Shown: positions 22,357 to 31,066, counted from the first letter of the stretch. The stretch is DNA of 64,000 nucleotides from Nocardioides sp. AX2bis (GCF_902506435.1 NZ_LR733215.1:514154-578153), one strand, 5' to 3'. Made by a program: numbers and translations. Notes: a model not told the origin generated them from the letters alone.

Positions 22357-23337
22357 TCAGGGCAGCAGCCGGGCGCCGAGGCGCAGCGCCGGCCGGGCGA
22401 CCCGTCGTACGACGGGCCCGGCCACCCGGGCCGCCCGCGGCACCGGGGTCCGGCCGAGCGAGGCCACCTCGTCGCCGACCCGCAGCGAACCGCCGTCCCG
22501 CACCTCGGCGTAGACACCCAGGAAGCGGCCCGCCTCGCGGGCGACCGCGCGGCTGACCCCGCGGTCCTCCGCGATCCCGTCGGCCTGGGCGTGCCCGGGC
22601 ACGACGCAGCGGATCGTCGGCATCGTGACCGACGCCCGGGCGTCCCCGAGCGCGAGGTCGTGGTCCACCCACGCCCGCTCGGGGTACGCCTGCTCCCGGC
22701 CGGTGCCGACCGGCTCGAGGAGCGCGGTCGGTCGGAAGCGCCGGACGTCGGCGTCGACCCCCGCCGCCGCGAGCGTGGCCAGGCTGGTGGTGGTCAGCAG
22801 GTGCAGCCCGGCCACGTCGGCGAAGGTGCCCGGCGGTGTGCTCCAGACCGCGAGCCGTGCCAGCGTGCGCGCGTCGAGGAACGACGGGTCGGGCAGCGGC
22901 TCGTCGGGGTCGAGGCCGAGCTCGCGCCGGATCGCCGCCGCCGTCCGCAGCCCGCCCCGGTGGGCGCGCCGGTCGGTGAGCGGTGGGAGCGGCTCGAGGC
23001 GGCTCGGTCGGCCGAGGACCTCGGTGAGCGCGTCGTGGACCCGGGGGTCGGCGCTGCCGACCTCGGCACCGTCGGGCAGCGTCACGACGACCGGCCAGGC
23101 ACGGCCTGGCCCGACGTCCGCCGGTGGCTCGTTGGTGAAGCGGGCGCGGCAGGTGAGCAGGGCCGGCAGCCGCCGGGCCGTCGCCACCCGCCCGTCCTCG
23201 AGGTCGCGCACCGCCCACAGCCGGTCGCCCACGACACCGCGCGGTCCGAGCCGGACCTCGTCGACGGGCCCGCCGCCCATCGACTTCACCGGGTAGCGCC
23301 ACAGACCGACCACCCGGGCCGCAGCCGCCGCGTTCAT
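22357..23337 (-). CDS. MOSC domain protein (molybdenum cofactor sulfurase C-terminal type)
   Basis: 326 residues from ATG 23337, with a CAGGCT hexamer 6 bases upstream. The N-terminal beta-barrel begins VVGLWRYPVKSMGGGPVDEV, the usual MOSC N-terminal signature (YPVKS). The MOSC core includes FRPTALLE and MPTIRCVVPGHAQ, with the conserved cysteine that can carry sulfur or bind the cofactor. Such proteins act in molybdenum-cofactor-dependent oxidations such as N-hydroxylated compound reduction or cofactor sulfuration. There is no redox domain fused to it, so a partner encoded elsewhere would be needed. No molybdopterin genes lie nearby. Confidence 0.88.
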   Translation of the reverse strand: MNAAAAARVVGLWRYPVKSMGGGPVDEVRLGPRGVVGDRLWAVRDLEDGRVATARRLPALLTCRARFTNEPPADVGPGRAWPVVVTLPDGAEVGSADPRVHDALTEVLGRPSRLEPLPPLTDRRAHRGGLRTAAAIRRELGLDPDEPLPDPSFLDARTLARLAVWSTPPGTFADVAGLHLLTTTSLATLAAAGVDADVRRFRPTALLEPVGTGREQAYPERAWVDHDLALGDARASVTMPTIRCVVPGHAQADGIAEDRGVSRAVAREAGRFLGVYAEVRDGGSLRVGDEVASLGRTPVPRAARVAGPVVRRVARPALRLGARLLP

Positions 23338-23361
23338 GGCCTCAGCCTGCCTGGTCCGGGA

Positions 23362-23464
23362 GCGTCCTGCGTAGTGACCGCGACTCGCCGGCAGTCCTTG
23401 GCTCGCTGACCTGCGGCGACGCGGGGGTCGCGGCGGCGGGACGGGTGTTTGCTACGCGGGACGA
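23362..23464. repeat. inverted-repeat element, copy 1 (about 103 bp)
   Basis: The ends GCGTCCTGCGTAG (23362-23374) and CTACGCGGGACGA (23452-23464) are inverted repeats with two mismatches. The interior carries the core CGCTGACCTGCGGCGACGCG (23404-23423), shared with the elements at 60521-60622 and 61189-61285. It fills the gap between the MOSC start and the TspO stop and has no coding potential. A non-autonomous mobile element or a structured RNA are both possible. Confidence 0.7.
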
Positions 23465-23472
23465 CCGCGGCC

Positions 23473-23991
23473 TCAGCGGTTGAGCCACCAGATCGAGGCG
23501 TTGAGCGCGGTCGCGAACAGGACCCACGCGAGGTACGGGACCATCAGCCACGCCGCCGGGCGGCTGCGCGGCAGGAAGAGCGCGACGGTGACGACGATCG
23601 CGACCAGCAGCACCACGATCTCGACCAGGGCGACGCCGTAGAGGCCGGCGCCGAAGAACAGCGGCGTCCAGGCGGCGTTCAGCACCAGCTGCACCGCCCA
23701 CGCGGTGGTCGCGCGGTCCCACCCGACGCGGCGCCAGACCAGCCACCCCGCGACCGCGATCATCACGTAGAGCACCGTCCACACCGGCCCGAAGACCGAG
23801 GACGGCGGCGCGAAGGACGGCTGGGCGAGGCGGGCGTACTCCGAGCCGGCCGACCCCGCCGCGATCCCGCCGAGTCCTGCGGCCACCGCGACCGCGGCCA
23901 GGAACCCGAGCAGGGCGAGCAGGGACCGGGGGCCGGCCGGACGGGGCGCGGTGCGGGTCGAGGTACGGGGCGCGGGGGTCGACGGGCTCAC
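23473..23991 (-). CDS. tspO: TspO/MBR family membrane protein
   Basis: 172 residues from GTG 23991. Five membrane segments are evident, with the family hallmarks: a W/P-rich loop (QPSFAPPSSVFGPVWTVLYVMIAVAGW), LNAAWTPLFFG in the third to fourth helix region and the terminal PYLAWVLFATALNASIWWLN. TspO proteins bind tetrapyrroles and are linked to stress and porphyrin handling. A longer N-terminus from an upstream ATG is open but poorly conserved in character; the GTG at 23991 gives the usual family length. No heme genes are adjacent. Genes around it point the same way but are separated by the repeat element, so it is probably transcribed alone. Confidence 0.9.
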   Translation of the reverse strand: MSPSTPAPRTSTRTAPRPAGPRSLLALLGFLAAVAVAAGLGGIAAGSAGSEYARLAQPSFAPPSSVFGPVWTVLYVMIAVAGWLVWRRVGWDRATTAWAVQLVLNAAWTPLFFGAGLYGVALVEIVVLLVAIVVTVALFLPRSRPAAWLMVPYLAWVLFATALNASIWWLNR

Positions 23992-24092
23992 CGGTCGATG
24001 GTCCCCGACGGCGGTTTCGCGGCGCACGGTGGGCGTCTGTATGCTCCGGGCGTTGCTCGTCACGGTGCCCAGCGGTGCCGGTCGACCTGCAC

Positions 24093-24165
24093 GCCGCCTT
24101 AGCTCAGTCGGTAGAGCGTCTCACTCGTAATGAGAAGGTCGTCGGTTCGATTCCGACAGGCGGCT
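24093..24165 (+). tRNA. tRNA-Thr (anticodon CGT)
   Basis: A 73-nt cloverleaf without an encoded CCA. The acceptor stem GCCGCCT (24093-24099) pairs with AGGCGGC (24158-24164). The D arm is GCTC-AGTCGGTA-GAGC, the anticodon stem is TCTCA/TGAGA around loop CTCGTAA, and the T arm contains GTCGGTTCGATTCCGAC. The anticodon CGT reads the ACG codon. Confidence 0.97.
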
Positions 24166-24307
24166 CCGATCCTCCCCCTCGCGTGGCCGCATTGGTCCGC
24201 GGCCGTCGACCCTGTCTGGGGACGGCGTCCCGCGTCGTGGTCCTGGTGCCGTCGGCGACGGCGAGCCCCGGTCGTGAGGCCGAGGCCACGCGGTGGCGCG
24301 CGGATAC

Positions 24308-24326
24308 CAAGGGCAGGCTAACCTCA
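24308..24326 (+). promoter_or_regulatory. predicted IdeR/DtxR iron box upstream of the ferric transporter
   Basis: The 19-mer CAAGGGCAGGCTAACCTCA matches the mycobacterial IdeR consensus TTAGGTTAGGCTAACCTAA at 14 of 19 positions, with an intact AGGCTAACCT half. It ends 34 bp before the fbpA-like ATG and overlaps a possible -10 (TAACCT). Iron-loaded IdeR would repress the operon. Confidence 0.7.
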
Positions 24327-24360
24327 CTCCAGCCTGTCCGACCTGACGAAAGCCCTGAGA

Positions 24361-25368
24361 ATGCGCCGTCTGCTGATCGCGATCGCCGCCCTGCCGCTCC
24401 TGCCCCTCTCGGCCTGCGGCCTCGGTGGCGAGGAGGCGGACCTGCAGGTCTACTCCGCCCGCCATTACGACCTCGAGGCGGCGTTCGCGGACTTCACCGA
24501 GGACACCGGCCTGACCGTGGAGTTCCTCGACGGCGACGACGCCGAGCTGCTCGAGCGGCTCAAGGCGGAGGGTGACGACACCAGCGCGGACGTCTTCATG
24601 ACCGTCGACGCGGGCATGCTGTGGAACGCCGCCGAGCAGGACCAGCTCGCCGTCATGGACTCCGCCGTGCTCGAGGAGGCCGTGCCGAGGGACCTCCGGG
24701 ACCCCGAGGGTCGCTGGGCCGGTCTGTCGATGCGAGCCCGCACCGTCGTCTACGACCCCGAGGCGGTCGACCCGGCGGAGCTCGACGCCGCCGACACCTA
24801 CGCCGGCCTCGGCGACCCGCAGTGGCAGGGCAGGATCTGCATGCGCGACGAGACCTCCTCCTACACGCAGTCGCTGGTGGCGAGCCTGATCGACCTGCAC
24901 GGCCGTGAGCGCGCCCAGGAGATCGTGGAGAGCTGGGTGGCCAACGACGTCGAGGTGATGAGCAACGACATCGAGCTGCTCGAGGCCATCGACGCCGGTG
25001 GGTGCGAGGTCGGCATCACCAACCACTACTACCTCGCGCGCCTGCTCGAGGAGGACCCCGACCTCGGTGTGGAGATCTACTGGGCCAGCCAGGAGGGCGA
25101 CGGGGCGCACGTCAACATCTCCGGCGCCGGCGTCGTCGCCGAGTCCGACTCCCCGGCCGAGGCCCAGCAGCTCGTCGAGTGGCTGGCCACCGACGGGCAG
25201 AGCCAGTTCGTCGACGACAACCACGAGTTCCCGGTGAACCCGGACGTGGCGCCCGAGGAGCTGATCGCGGGCTTCGGCGACTTCGAGCGGATGCCGGTCG
25301 ACGCCGCGGCCTACGGCTCGCTGAACGCGGACGCGGTCGAGGTCCTCGACGCCGCCGGCTACCGGTGA
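24361..25368 (+). CDS. ferric iron ABC transporter substrate-binding lipoprotein (FbpA type)
   Basis: 335 residues from ATG 24361. The signal peptide MRRLLIAIAALPLLPLSAC ends in a lipobox, so the protein is membrane-anchored. The mature part starts DLQVYSARHYDLEAAF, the usual beginning of FbpA/FutA-type iron receptors, and contains ITNHYYLARLLEEDP, where the adjacent tyrosines (YY) are the classical ferric ligands. It captures Fe(III), free or as small chelates, and passes it to the permease. The stop overlaps the permease start by 4 bp (GTGA), so the three transporter genes form one operon, probably repressed through the iron box upstream. Confidence 0.92.
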   Translation: MRRLLIAIAALPLLPLSACGLGGEEADLQVYSARHYDLEAAFADFTEDTGLTVEFLDGDDAELLERLKAEGDDTSADVFMTVDAGMLWNAAEQDQLAVMDSAVLEEAVPRDLRDPEGRWAGLSMRARTVVYDPEAVDPAELDAADTYAGLGDPQWQGRICMRDETSSYTQSLVASLIDLHGRERAQEIVESWVANDVEVMSNDIELLEAIDAGGCEVGITNHYYLARLLEEDPDLGVEIYWASQEGDGAHVNISGAGVVAESDSPAEAQQLVEWLATDGQSQFVDDNHEFPVNPDVAPEELIAGFGDFERMPVDAAAYGSLNADAVEVLDAAGYR

Positions 25369-27032
25369 CGCACCCCCTGGCCCGCCTCCCCGGCGGGGCA
25401 GGCAGACGCGGCTGGTCGCTGCTCGTCCTCCTCGTCGCGGCCGTGGTCGCCAGCCCCGTGGTCGGGGTCGCGGCCGTCGCCGTGGCCGGTGACGGGCTCA
25501 CCGCCCCCGGCGGCACCGGCGAGATGATCGCGACCACCGCGCTCCTGCTGGGGCTGGTGGCCGTCGGCACCGGCGTGCTCGGCACGGGGCTCGCCTGGCT
25601 GGTGACCGCCTACGACTTCCCGCTGCGCCGGACCCTGGCCTGGCTGCTGGTGCTGCCACTGGCGATGCCGGCCTACATCCTGGGCTTCGTGTTCCTGTCC
25701 ACCTTCGACTACGCCGGCCCGGTGCAGACGGCGCTGCGGTCGGTGCTCGGCGACGACCTGGGTGTCGGCTCCGACGGCCTGCCGGTCCGCTCGGTCGTCG
25801 GAGCCGCCGCGGTGCTGGTGCTGACGCTCTACCCCTACGTCTACCTCACGACGCGGGCGGCGTTCCTCGAGCTGGCGCCGACGGCGTACGACGCCGCGCG
25901 CAGCCTGGGCGCCGGACGGGCGCGGGCCTTCCGCGTGGTGCTGCTCCCGCTGGCGCGCCCGTCGCTGGCGGCCGGCCTGGCGCTGGTGATGATGGAGACG
26001 CTGACCGACTTCGCGACCGTGCAGTACTTCGGCGTACGGACCCTCTCCGTGGGCGTCTACCTGGCCTGGAAGGGCTCCTTCGACCTCGCCTCGGCGGTCG
26101 CGGTGGCCGTGCTGGTGCTGCTGGCCGCGGTCGTGGTCCTCGCGCTGGAGCGGGCGCTGCGCGGCCGGGCCAGCTACGCCCAGCGCGGCGGGCGCGGCAG
26201 CGGCCTGGCCCGGCGACGCCTCACCGGACCCCGGGCCTGGGTGGCGACCGGGGCGGCGGCCTCCGTGGTGGCCCTGGCCTTCGCGCTGCCGGTGGTGCGC
26301 CTGGTGACCTGGGCGCTGTCCGCCCTGGGCGACGACACCGGGGCCGGGGTCGACGACCGCTTCGCCGACCGTCTCGTCAGCAGCGCGGTGCTCGCGGTGG
26401 TCGTGGCTGCGACGTGCGTGACCGTCTCGCTGCTGGTGGCGCACGCGCTGCGCCTGGGTGGCGGCAGGGTCGTGCGCGGAGCCGCGCAGGTCACCACCTT
26501 CGGGTACGCCGTCCCGGGCGCGGTGGTCGGCATCGGCGTCCTCGTGGTGTTCCAGGGCGCCGACGACGCCCTGGTCGCCCTCGGGGTCGAGGGCGGCACC
26601 GGGCTGCTGGTCACCGGGTCGGTGCTGGGGGTGCTGGTGGCCTACGTCGTGCGGTTCACCGGTCCGGCCTACCAGGCCGTCGACGCCAGCTTCTCGCGCG
26701 TTCCCACATCCCTGACGCAGTCCGCGCTGAGCCTCGGCGCGGGTCCCGGCCGGCTGCTGACCCGCGTGCACCTGCCGTTGGTGCGGCCCGGGGTCGCCGT
26801 GGCGCTGACGCTGGTCCTCATCGACGCCGTCAAGGAGCTGCCGCTCGTGCTGCTGCTGCGTCCCTTCGGCTTCACCACGCTCTCGGTCTGGGTCTACGAG
26901 CTGGCCTCGGAGAACTTCTGGGAGCGCGCCGCGCTGCCCGCGCTGCTCATCGTCGCGCTCGCGGTCCTCCCGGTCGTGCTCCTCAACCACTCCTCGCGTG
27001 CGGTCGACCCGTCGGCCCGGGTGGTCCGGTGA
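25365..27032 (+). CDS. ferric iron ABC transporter permease, two fused membrane halves (FbpB type)
   Basis: 555 residues from GTG 25365, which overlaps the receptor stop by 4 bp. About twelve membrane helices form two homologous halves, each with a cytoplasmic EAA loop that docks the ATPase: AYDAARSLGAGRARAFRVVLLPLARP in the first half and LTQSALSLGAGPGRLLTRVHLPLVRPG in the second. This double-length arrangement is characteristic of ferric and thiamine-type permeases. The frame remains open far upstream, but that stretch is antisense-like overlap within the receptor gene and not part of the protein. The stop overlaps the ATPase start. Confidence 0.92.
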   Translation: MTHPLARLPGGAGRRGWSLLVLLVAAVVASPVVGVAAVAVAGDGLTAPGGTGEMIATTALLLGLVAVGTGVLGTGLAWLVTAYDFPLRRTLAWLLVLPLAMPAYILGFVFLSTFDYAGPVQTALRSVLGDDLGVGSDGLPVRSVVGAAAVLVLTLYPYVYLTTRAAFLELAPTAYDAARSLGAGRARAFRVVLLPLARPSLAAGLALVMMETLTDFATVQYFGVRTLSVGVYLAWKGSFDLASAVAVAVLVLLAAVVVLALERALRGRASYAQRGGRGSGLARRRLTGPRAWVATGAAASVVALAFALPVVRLVTWALSALGDDTGAGVDDRFADRLVSSAVLAVVVAATCVTVSLLVAHALRLGGGRVVRGAAQVTTFGYAVPGAVVGIGVLVVFQGADDALVALGVEGGTGLLVTGSVLGVLVAYVVRFTGPAYQAVDASFSRVPTSLTQSALSLGAGPGRLLTRVHLPLVRPGVAVALTLVLIDAVKELPLVLLLRPFGFTTLSVWVYELASENFWERAALPALLIVALAVLPVVLLNHSSRAVDPSARVVR

Positions 27033-28114
27033 CCGGGGCGCAGGCCCTGGCGCTGGAGGAGGTCGACAAGCGCTACGGCACGGTGCACGCCGTCCGCCGC
27101 CTCAGCCTGAGCCTCGACGCCGGTGAGGTGCTGACTGTCATCGGGCCGTCGGGCTGCGGCAAGTCGACGCTGCTGCGCCTCATCGCCGGCCTCGAGCGTC
27201 CGGACGCCGGCCGGGTCCTGATCGACGGCGAGGTCGCCGCGACCGAGCGTCGGTCGGTCCCGCCGGAGGGTCGCCACGTCGGCCTGGTGTTCCAGGACCA
27301 TGCACTGTTCCCCCACCTCGACGTCGGTCGGAACGTCGCCTTCGGGCTGGCGTCCCTCCCACGCTCGCAGCGGGCCGAGCGCGTGGGGGAGGTGCTCGAC
27401 CTGGTGGGCCTGGCCCACCTCGCCGGCCGGCACCCGCACGAGCTGTCCGGGGGTGAGCAGCAGCGCGTCGCGCTGGCCCGCGCGATCGCGCCCCGGCCCG
27501 CCGTCGTGCTGCTGGACGAGCCGTTCTCGAGCCTCGACGAGAACCTGCGCGCCCAGGTGCGTGCCGACACGCTCGCCGCGCTGCGCGAGACCGGGAGCGC
27601 CGCCGTCGTCGTCACCCACGACCAGGACGAGGCGCTGTCCCTGGGAGACCGGCTGGCCGTCCTGCGCGACGGGCGGGTGGAGCAGGTCGCGTCGCCGCGC
27701 GAGGTCTACGAGAGCCCGGTCAACCGGTTCGTGGCGACCTTCATGGGGGAGGCCGACTTCCTGCCTGCGCACGTGCACGACGCCCTGCTGACCTCCGAGA
27801 TCGGCATCGTGTCCACCGTCCCGGGGTGGGCGCACACCGACCACGACGTCGAGGTGGTGCTGCGGCCGCACCAGGTGGCCCTGCGCCCCGATCCGGGCTC
27901 CTCGGCGCGGGTCGAGGGGGTCGAGTACCACGGGGCCTTCGTCCTCCACCACGTACGGCTGCCCTCCGGCCGCGCGGTGCGGTCCTGGCAGCAGCACGGC
28001 GTGCGTCACGACCCGGGGACGACCGTCGCGGTGGGCGTGGTGCCCGGGTCTCGGCCGGTGCTGCTGTCCGGCGACACCGCGCTGGCGGGTCCGCCGCCGG
28101 AGGCGCGGCGCTGA
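27029..28114 (+). CDS. ferric iron ABC transporter ATP-binding protein (FbpC type)
   Basis: 361 residues from GTG 27029, overlapping the permease stop by 4 bp. Walker A is GPSGCGKST (39-47), the Q-loop GLVFQDHALFPHL, the ABC signature LSGGEQQRVALARA (139-152), Walker B VVLLDEP (159-165) and the H-loop VVVTHDQDEALSL. A C-terminal regulatory TOBE-like domain follows from about residue 260 (VEVVLRPHQVALRPD). It energises ferric iron uptake with the two preceding gene products. Its last 109 bp overlap the 3' end of the divergent-strand fusion gene, an antisense overlap of both coding ends. Confidence 0.93.
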   Translation: MTGAQALALEEVDKRYGTVHAVRRLSLSLDAGEVLTVIGPSGCGKSTLLRLIAGLERPDAGRVLIDGEVAATERRSVPPEGRHVGLVFQDHALFPHLDVGRNVAFGLASLPRSQRAERVGEVLDLVGLAHLAGRHPHELSGGEQQRVALARAIAPRPAVVLLDEPFSSLDENLRAQVRADTLAALRETGSAAVVVTHDQDEALSLGDRLAVLRDGRVEQVASPREVYESPVNRFVATFMGEADFLPAHVHDALLTSEIGIVSTVPGWAHTDHDVEVVLRPHQVALRPDPGSSARVEGVEYHGAFVLHHVRLPSGRAVRSWQQHGVRHDPGTTVAVGVVPGSRPVLLSGDTALAGPPPEARR

Positions 28115-30642
28115 GGCACCGGGTGCCATGACCAGGGCCGGCCGGTCGCCGACCGGGCCGCCGACCAGCCCGCCGACCAGGCGCGCCAGGCGACGACGCC
28201 CACGACGAGCGAGGCCAGGACCGCAGCCCACGGCCACCGGTCCTCGAGGTGGGGGTAGACCTGCCAGTGGGTGAGGTAGATCCACAGCGAGGCGGCGGCC
28301 GTGGTCCCGACCAGGCGCGCGACCGGGGTGGGCAGCCGGACGGTCGGCACCCAGACCAGGGCGAGCAGGCCGAGGACGACCACCGCCTCCCGACCGGGGT
28401 CGGCGAAGAACCCCGGCACGGTGAGCCCGAGCAGGACCGTCACCACGGCCCGGTGCCACCACGAGGTGGCCCGTGCCGCGGCCCAGCCGAGGGCGACCAG
28501 CCAGAACACCACGTGAGCGCGGTGGATGTCGTCGCCGCCGCGCAGCTCGACGAGGCCGTACCGCGTGCTCAGCGCCGCCACCGCCAGCGCCACCGGGAAC
28601 CAGAACGGCCACCGCCGCTCGGCCCGGTCCGCCGCCGGCAGCGCGACCAGCACCGCGAGACCGGCCAGGGTGAGGACGGCGGCCTCGGCGAACCACAGGT
28701 GCCAGGCCGGCTCGGCCCACCCGCGGGGCCCGGCGACGCCGTTGAGCAGCAGGACGGTGCGCCAGGGGTACGCGTCGGTCAGCACGGTGACCGCGCCGGC
28801 CCACACCACGGTGGGCACGGCGACCCGGAGCGCGCTCCGCACCAGCCGCCGGCACCGCTCGGCGGCCGGGGCGCCGGTGAGGTGGAACCGTGCGACGTTG
28901 AAGCCGATCACGCCCAGGAGGACGTGCGCGCCGCCGGTGAGGCTCACCAGGTTGCCGTGGGTCGCCACGACCGCGACGATCGCGACCGCCCGGACGAGCA
29001 CGCCCGTCTCGAGGGTGCGGCCGCGTCGCCGCGGTCTGGCGGGTCGGCGCCCCGCCTCCAGGTCGCCCACCGTGCACTCGTGCCAGCGGGCCGGGAGGTC
29101 GCCCAGCAGCTCCTCGAGGCGCACCGACATCTCGACGTAGGACAGGGAGTCGCCCCCCAACGAGGTGAAGGTGTCGCTGTCGGCCACCCGGTCGCGGCCG
29201 AGGACGAGCGCGAACGTGCCGCGTACGTCGGTCCCGGTGTGCGTCCCGCCGGCCAGGGCGAGGACGGCCCGGGTGTCGGGCTTGCCGCTGGGCAGCCGTG
29301 GCAGGTCGGCCACCAGGACGACCACGACCGCCAGGGGCGGCAGGGAGGTGGCCGCGAGCACCCGCGCCCGCGTCCGTTCGACCAGGCCCCGCTGGTCGAG
29401 CCTGTCGCGGTCCACGACCGCGACGACCAGGCGGTCGTCGTCCGAGGCACAGGCCGCCGTCAGGCCGTCGTCACCGAGCAGGTGCTCGACGCTGTCGAGG
29501 TCGACGCGCACGCCGTACAGCTTGGCGAAGCGCGAGGTGCGGCCGACGACCTCGACGAGGCCGGCGGGGTCACGGCGGGCGAGGTCGCCGGTGCGCAGTT
29601 CGGTGACCTCGCGGGGGCGCGCCAGGTCGGCGCGCGACGAGGCGTACCCGAGCATGACGTTGGGTCCGGCGTAGACCAGTTCCCCGACGCCCGTGGTGGG
29701 GTCGGGGTCGTCGACGCGGAGGGTGCCGCCGGGCACCGGGACGCCCACCGCGCCGGGGTGCTCGCGAGCGAGGTCGGGCGGCAGGTACGCCATCCGGGCG
29801 GTCGCCTCCGTCTGCCCGTACATGACGAACAGGTCGAAGCCCTGGCGCTGGCCGACCTCGGCCCAGCGGCGCACCAGGTGGGGTGCCATGCGGCCGCCGG
29901 CCTGGGTCAGGTAGCGCAGCGAGGGCAGGGGCCGGGAGTCGAGGCCGACGCGGTCGAGCAGGTCGAAGGTGTGCGGCACGCCCGAGAGCGAGGTGACCCC
30001 GCGACGACCGACGAGCTCCCAGAAGCACGGGTCGACCACCGACAGCGTCGTCAGCACGACGGCGGCCCCACGCAGGAGGTGGCTGTGCAGCACCGACAAC
30101 CCGTAGCAGTAGTGCAGCGGCAGGGTGGTGACGGCGACGTCGGTGTCCCGCACGGAGAGGTAGCCCGCGATCGCCTCGGCGTTGGCCTGGACGCCACCGG
30201 CGCCGAGGCGCACCAGTCGTGGCGCCCCGGTCGTGCCCGAGGTGGACAGCAGCAGCGCGAGATCCGGGTGGAGGTCGTGCGTGCTGCCCTCCCGCACCAC
30301 CTGCAGGCCGCCGCGGCGCACGACCACGTCCGGGTCGTAGGTCTCGACGAGACGCTCGACGGTCCCGGGTGCCTCCTGGGTCAGCAGCACGACGTGACCG
30401 GCGGCGAGCGCACCGAGGTAGGCGACGACCGAGGCCACGTCGCGGCCGATGGCCACCAGCACCAGCTGGCGCACCGGTCCGAGGCGACGCCCGACGTCGG
30501 CCACCCGGTCGGCCAGCTCGGCGTAGGTGACCTGCTCGTCACCGGCGTCCAGCCCGGTGCCCGTGACGAGCGCCAGGCGGTCGCCGAACCTGCTGAGGTC
30601 GGCGACCGACGCCAGGGGCACCCCGGTCGGCCGACGCTCCAT
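28006..30642 (-). CDS. iron-regulated fusion: acyl/amino acid adenylation, carrier protein, membrane acyltransferase
   Basis: 878 residues from ATG 30642. Residues 20-460 are an AMP-binding domain (LLLSTSGTTGAPRLVRLG phosphate loop, YGQTEATARMAY, ELRTGDLARRD, PSGKPDTRAVL). A carrier-protein domain follows with the phosphopantetheine site LGGDSLSYVEM at about residue 500. The C-terminal 350 residues have about ten membrane helices and resemble acyltransferase-3 proteins (VVATHGNLVSLTGG, YLTHWQVYP). The protein probably activates a carboxylic acid, holds it as a thioester and transfers it at the membrane. The product is unknown. An IdeR-like box overlaps its promoter and the ferric transporter lies tail-to-tail, so a role in iron acquisition, perhaps siderophore acylation, is likely. 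Confidence 0.85.
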   Translation of the reverse strand: MERRPTGVPLASVADLSRFGDRLALVTGTGLDAGDEQVTYAELADRVADVGRRLGPVRQLVLVAIGRDVASVVAYLGALAAGHVVLLTQEAPGTVERLVETYDPDVVVRRGGLQVVREGSTHDLHPDLALLLSTSGTTGAPRLVRLGAGGVQANAEAIAGYLSVRDTDVAVTTLPLHYCYGLSVLHSHLLRGAAVVLTTLSVVDPCFWELVGRRGVTSLSGVPHTFDLLDRVGLDSRPLPSLRYLTQAGGRMAPHLVRRWAEVGQRQGFDLFVMYGQTEATARMAYLPPDLAREHPGAVGVPVPGGTLRVDDPDPTTGVGELVYAGPNVMLGYASSRADLARPREVTELRTGDLARRDPAGLVEVVGRTSRFAKLYGVRVDLDSVEHLLGDDGLTAACASDDDRLVVAVVDRDRLDQRGLVERTRARVLAATSLPPLAVVVVLVADLPRLPSGKPDTRAVLALAGGTHTGTDVRGTFALVLGRDRVADSDTFTSLGGDSLSYVEMSVRLEELLGDLPARWHECTVGDLEAGRRPARPRRRGRTLETGVLVRAVAIVAVVATHGNLVSLTGGAHVLLGVIGFNVARFHLTGAPAAERCRRLVRSALRVAVPTVVWAGAVTVLTDAYPWRTVLLLNGVAGPRGWAEPAWHLWFAEAAVLTLAGLAVLVALPAADRAERRWPFWFPVALAVAALSTRYGLVELRGGDDIHRAHVVFWLVALGWAAARATSWWHRAVVTVLLGLTVPGFFADPGREAVVVLGLLALVWVPTVRLPTPVARLVGTTAAASLWIYLTHWQVYPHLEDRWPWAAVLASLVVGVVAWRAWSAGWSAARSATGRPWSWHPVPQRRASGGGPASAVSPDSSTGRDPGTTPTATVVPGS

Positions 30643-30651
30643 GCCTCAAGG

Positions 30652-30670
30652 ATAGGTGAGGCTAACCTCA
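30652..30670 (-). promoter_or_regulatory. predicted IdeR/DtxR iron box and leaderless promoter of the adenylation fusion gene
   Basis: The 19-mer ATAGGTGAGGCTAACCTCA matches the IdeR consensus at 16 of 19 positions and contains the palindrome TGAGGCTAACCTCA. On the reverse strand a -10 hexamer TATCCT (30654-30649) overlaps the box and lies 6 bases from the ATG at 30642, so the transcript would be leaderless and the repressor would block polymerase directly. Confidence 0.78.
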
Positions 30671-30724
30671 CTTCGCATCGACCCCTCCGGGCGCTGGGTG
30701 CCGGCCGTGTGTGCCGACACGCAC

Positions 30725-30761
30725 GAGGCCCCCGCACCGCCATCGGCGGTACGGGGGCCTC
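30725..30761 (-). terminator. strong hairpin terminator downstream of the arginine-rich genes
   Basis: The arms GAGGCCCCCGCACCGCC (30725-30741) and GGCGGTACGGGGGCCTC (30745-30761) pair over 17 bp with one mismatch around a 3-base loop. It lies 36 bp beyond the stop of the first arginine-rich gene on the reverse strand and also separates it from the iron-regulated fusion gene. There is no clear T-tract, as is common in high-GC actinobacteria. Confidence 0.8.
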
Positions 30762-30797
30762 GGCCGTCCGCGGGGGGAGCGGACGCGACGTGGTGCG

Positions 30798-30944
30798 TCA
30801 GTTGGTCCGCGTGTTGCGCGACCGGCTGCGGCGGTTGCGACGACGACGGCGGCGACGCCGACCGTCCCGGCTGCCGGTGTCGGTGTTGTCGCCGCGGGCG
30901 GCGACGGCGGGGGTGAGGGCGGTGAAGATGCCGGACCTGGCCAT
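30798..30944 (-). CDS. arginine-rich small basic protein, copy 1
   Basis: 48 residues from ATG 30944, with an AAGGAG site 8 bases upstream. The N-terminus MARSGIFTALTPAVAARGDN is unremarkable; the second half is extremely basic (DGRRRRRRRRNRRSRSRNTRTN), 18 arginines in the last 26 residues. The translation is the same as that of the next gene, although the DNA differs at synonymous sites and in the spacer. It probably binds nucleic acid or another polyanion, for example as a ribosome- or nucleoid-associated peptide; this is inferred from composition only. No family is recognised. Confidence 0.65.
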   Translation of the reverse strand: MARSGIFTALTPAVAARGDNTDTGSRDGRRRRRRRRNRRSRSRNTRTN

Positions 30945-31066
30945 GGTGGTGCTCCTTCGGGTTCGTGGTGGGTGCTGCTGGTGGGTGCTGCGGGTCGTGC
31001 GGTCCCGCTCCGCGCCGGCCGTGTGGCTCCTGAGGTGAGCCACCTGTCGGGTGCGGGCGGGGCGTG

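Noticed and set aside
24121..25224. A 367-residue reverse-strand frame across the tRNA and the iron receptor gene
   Set aside because: It runs through the tRNA and is the shadow of the receptor gene; composition is low-complexity.
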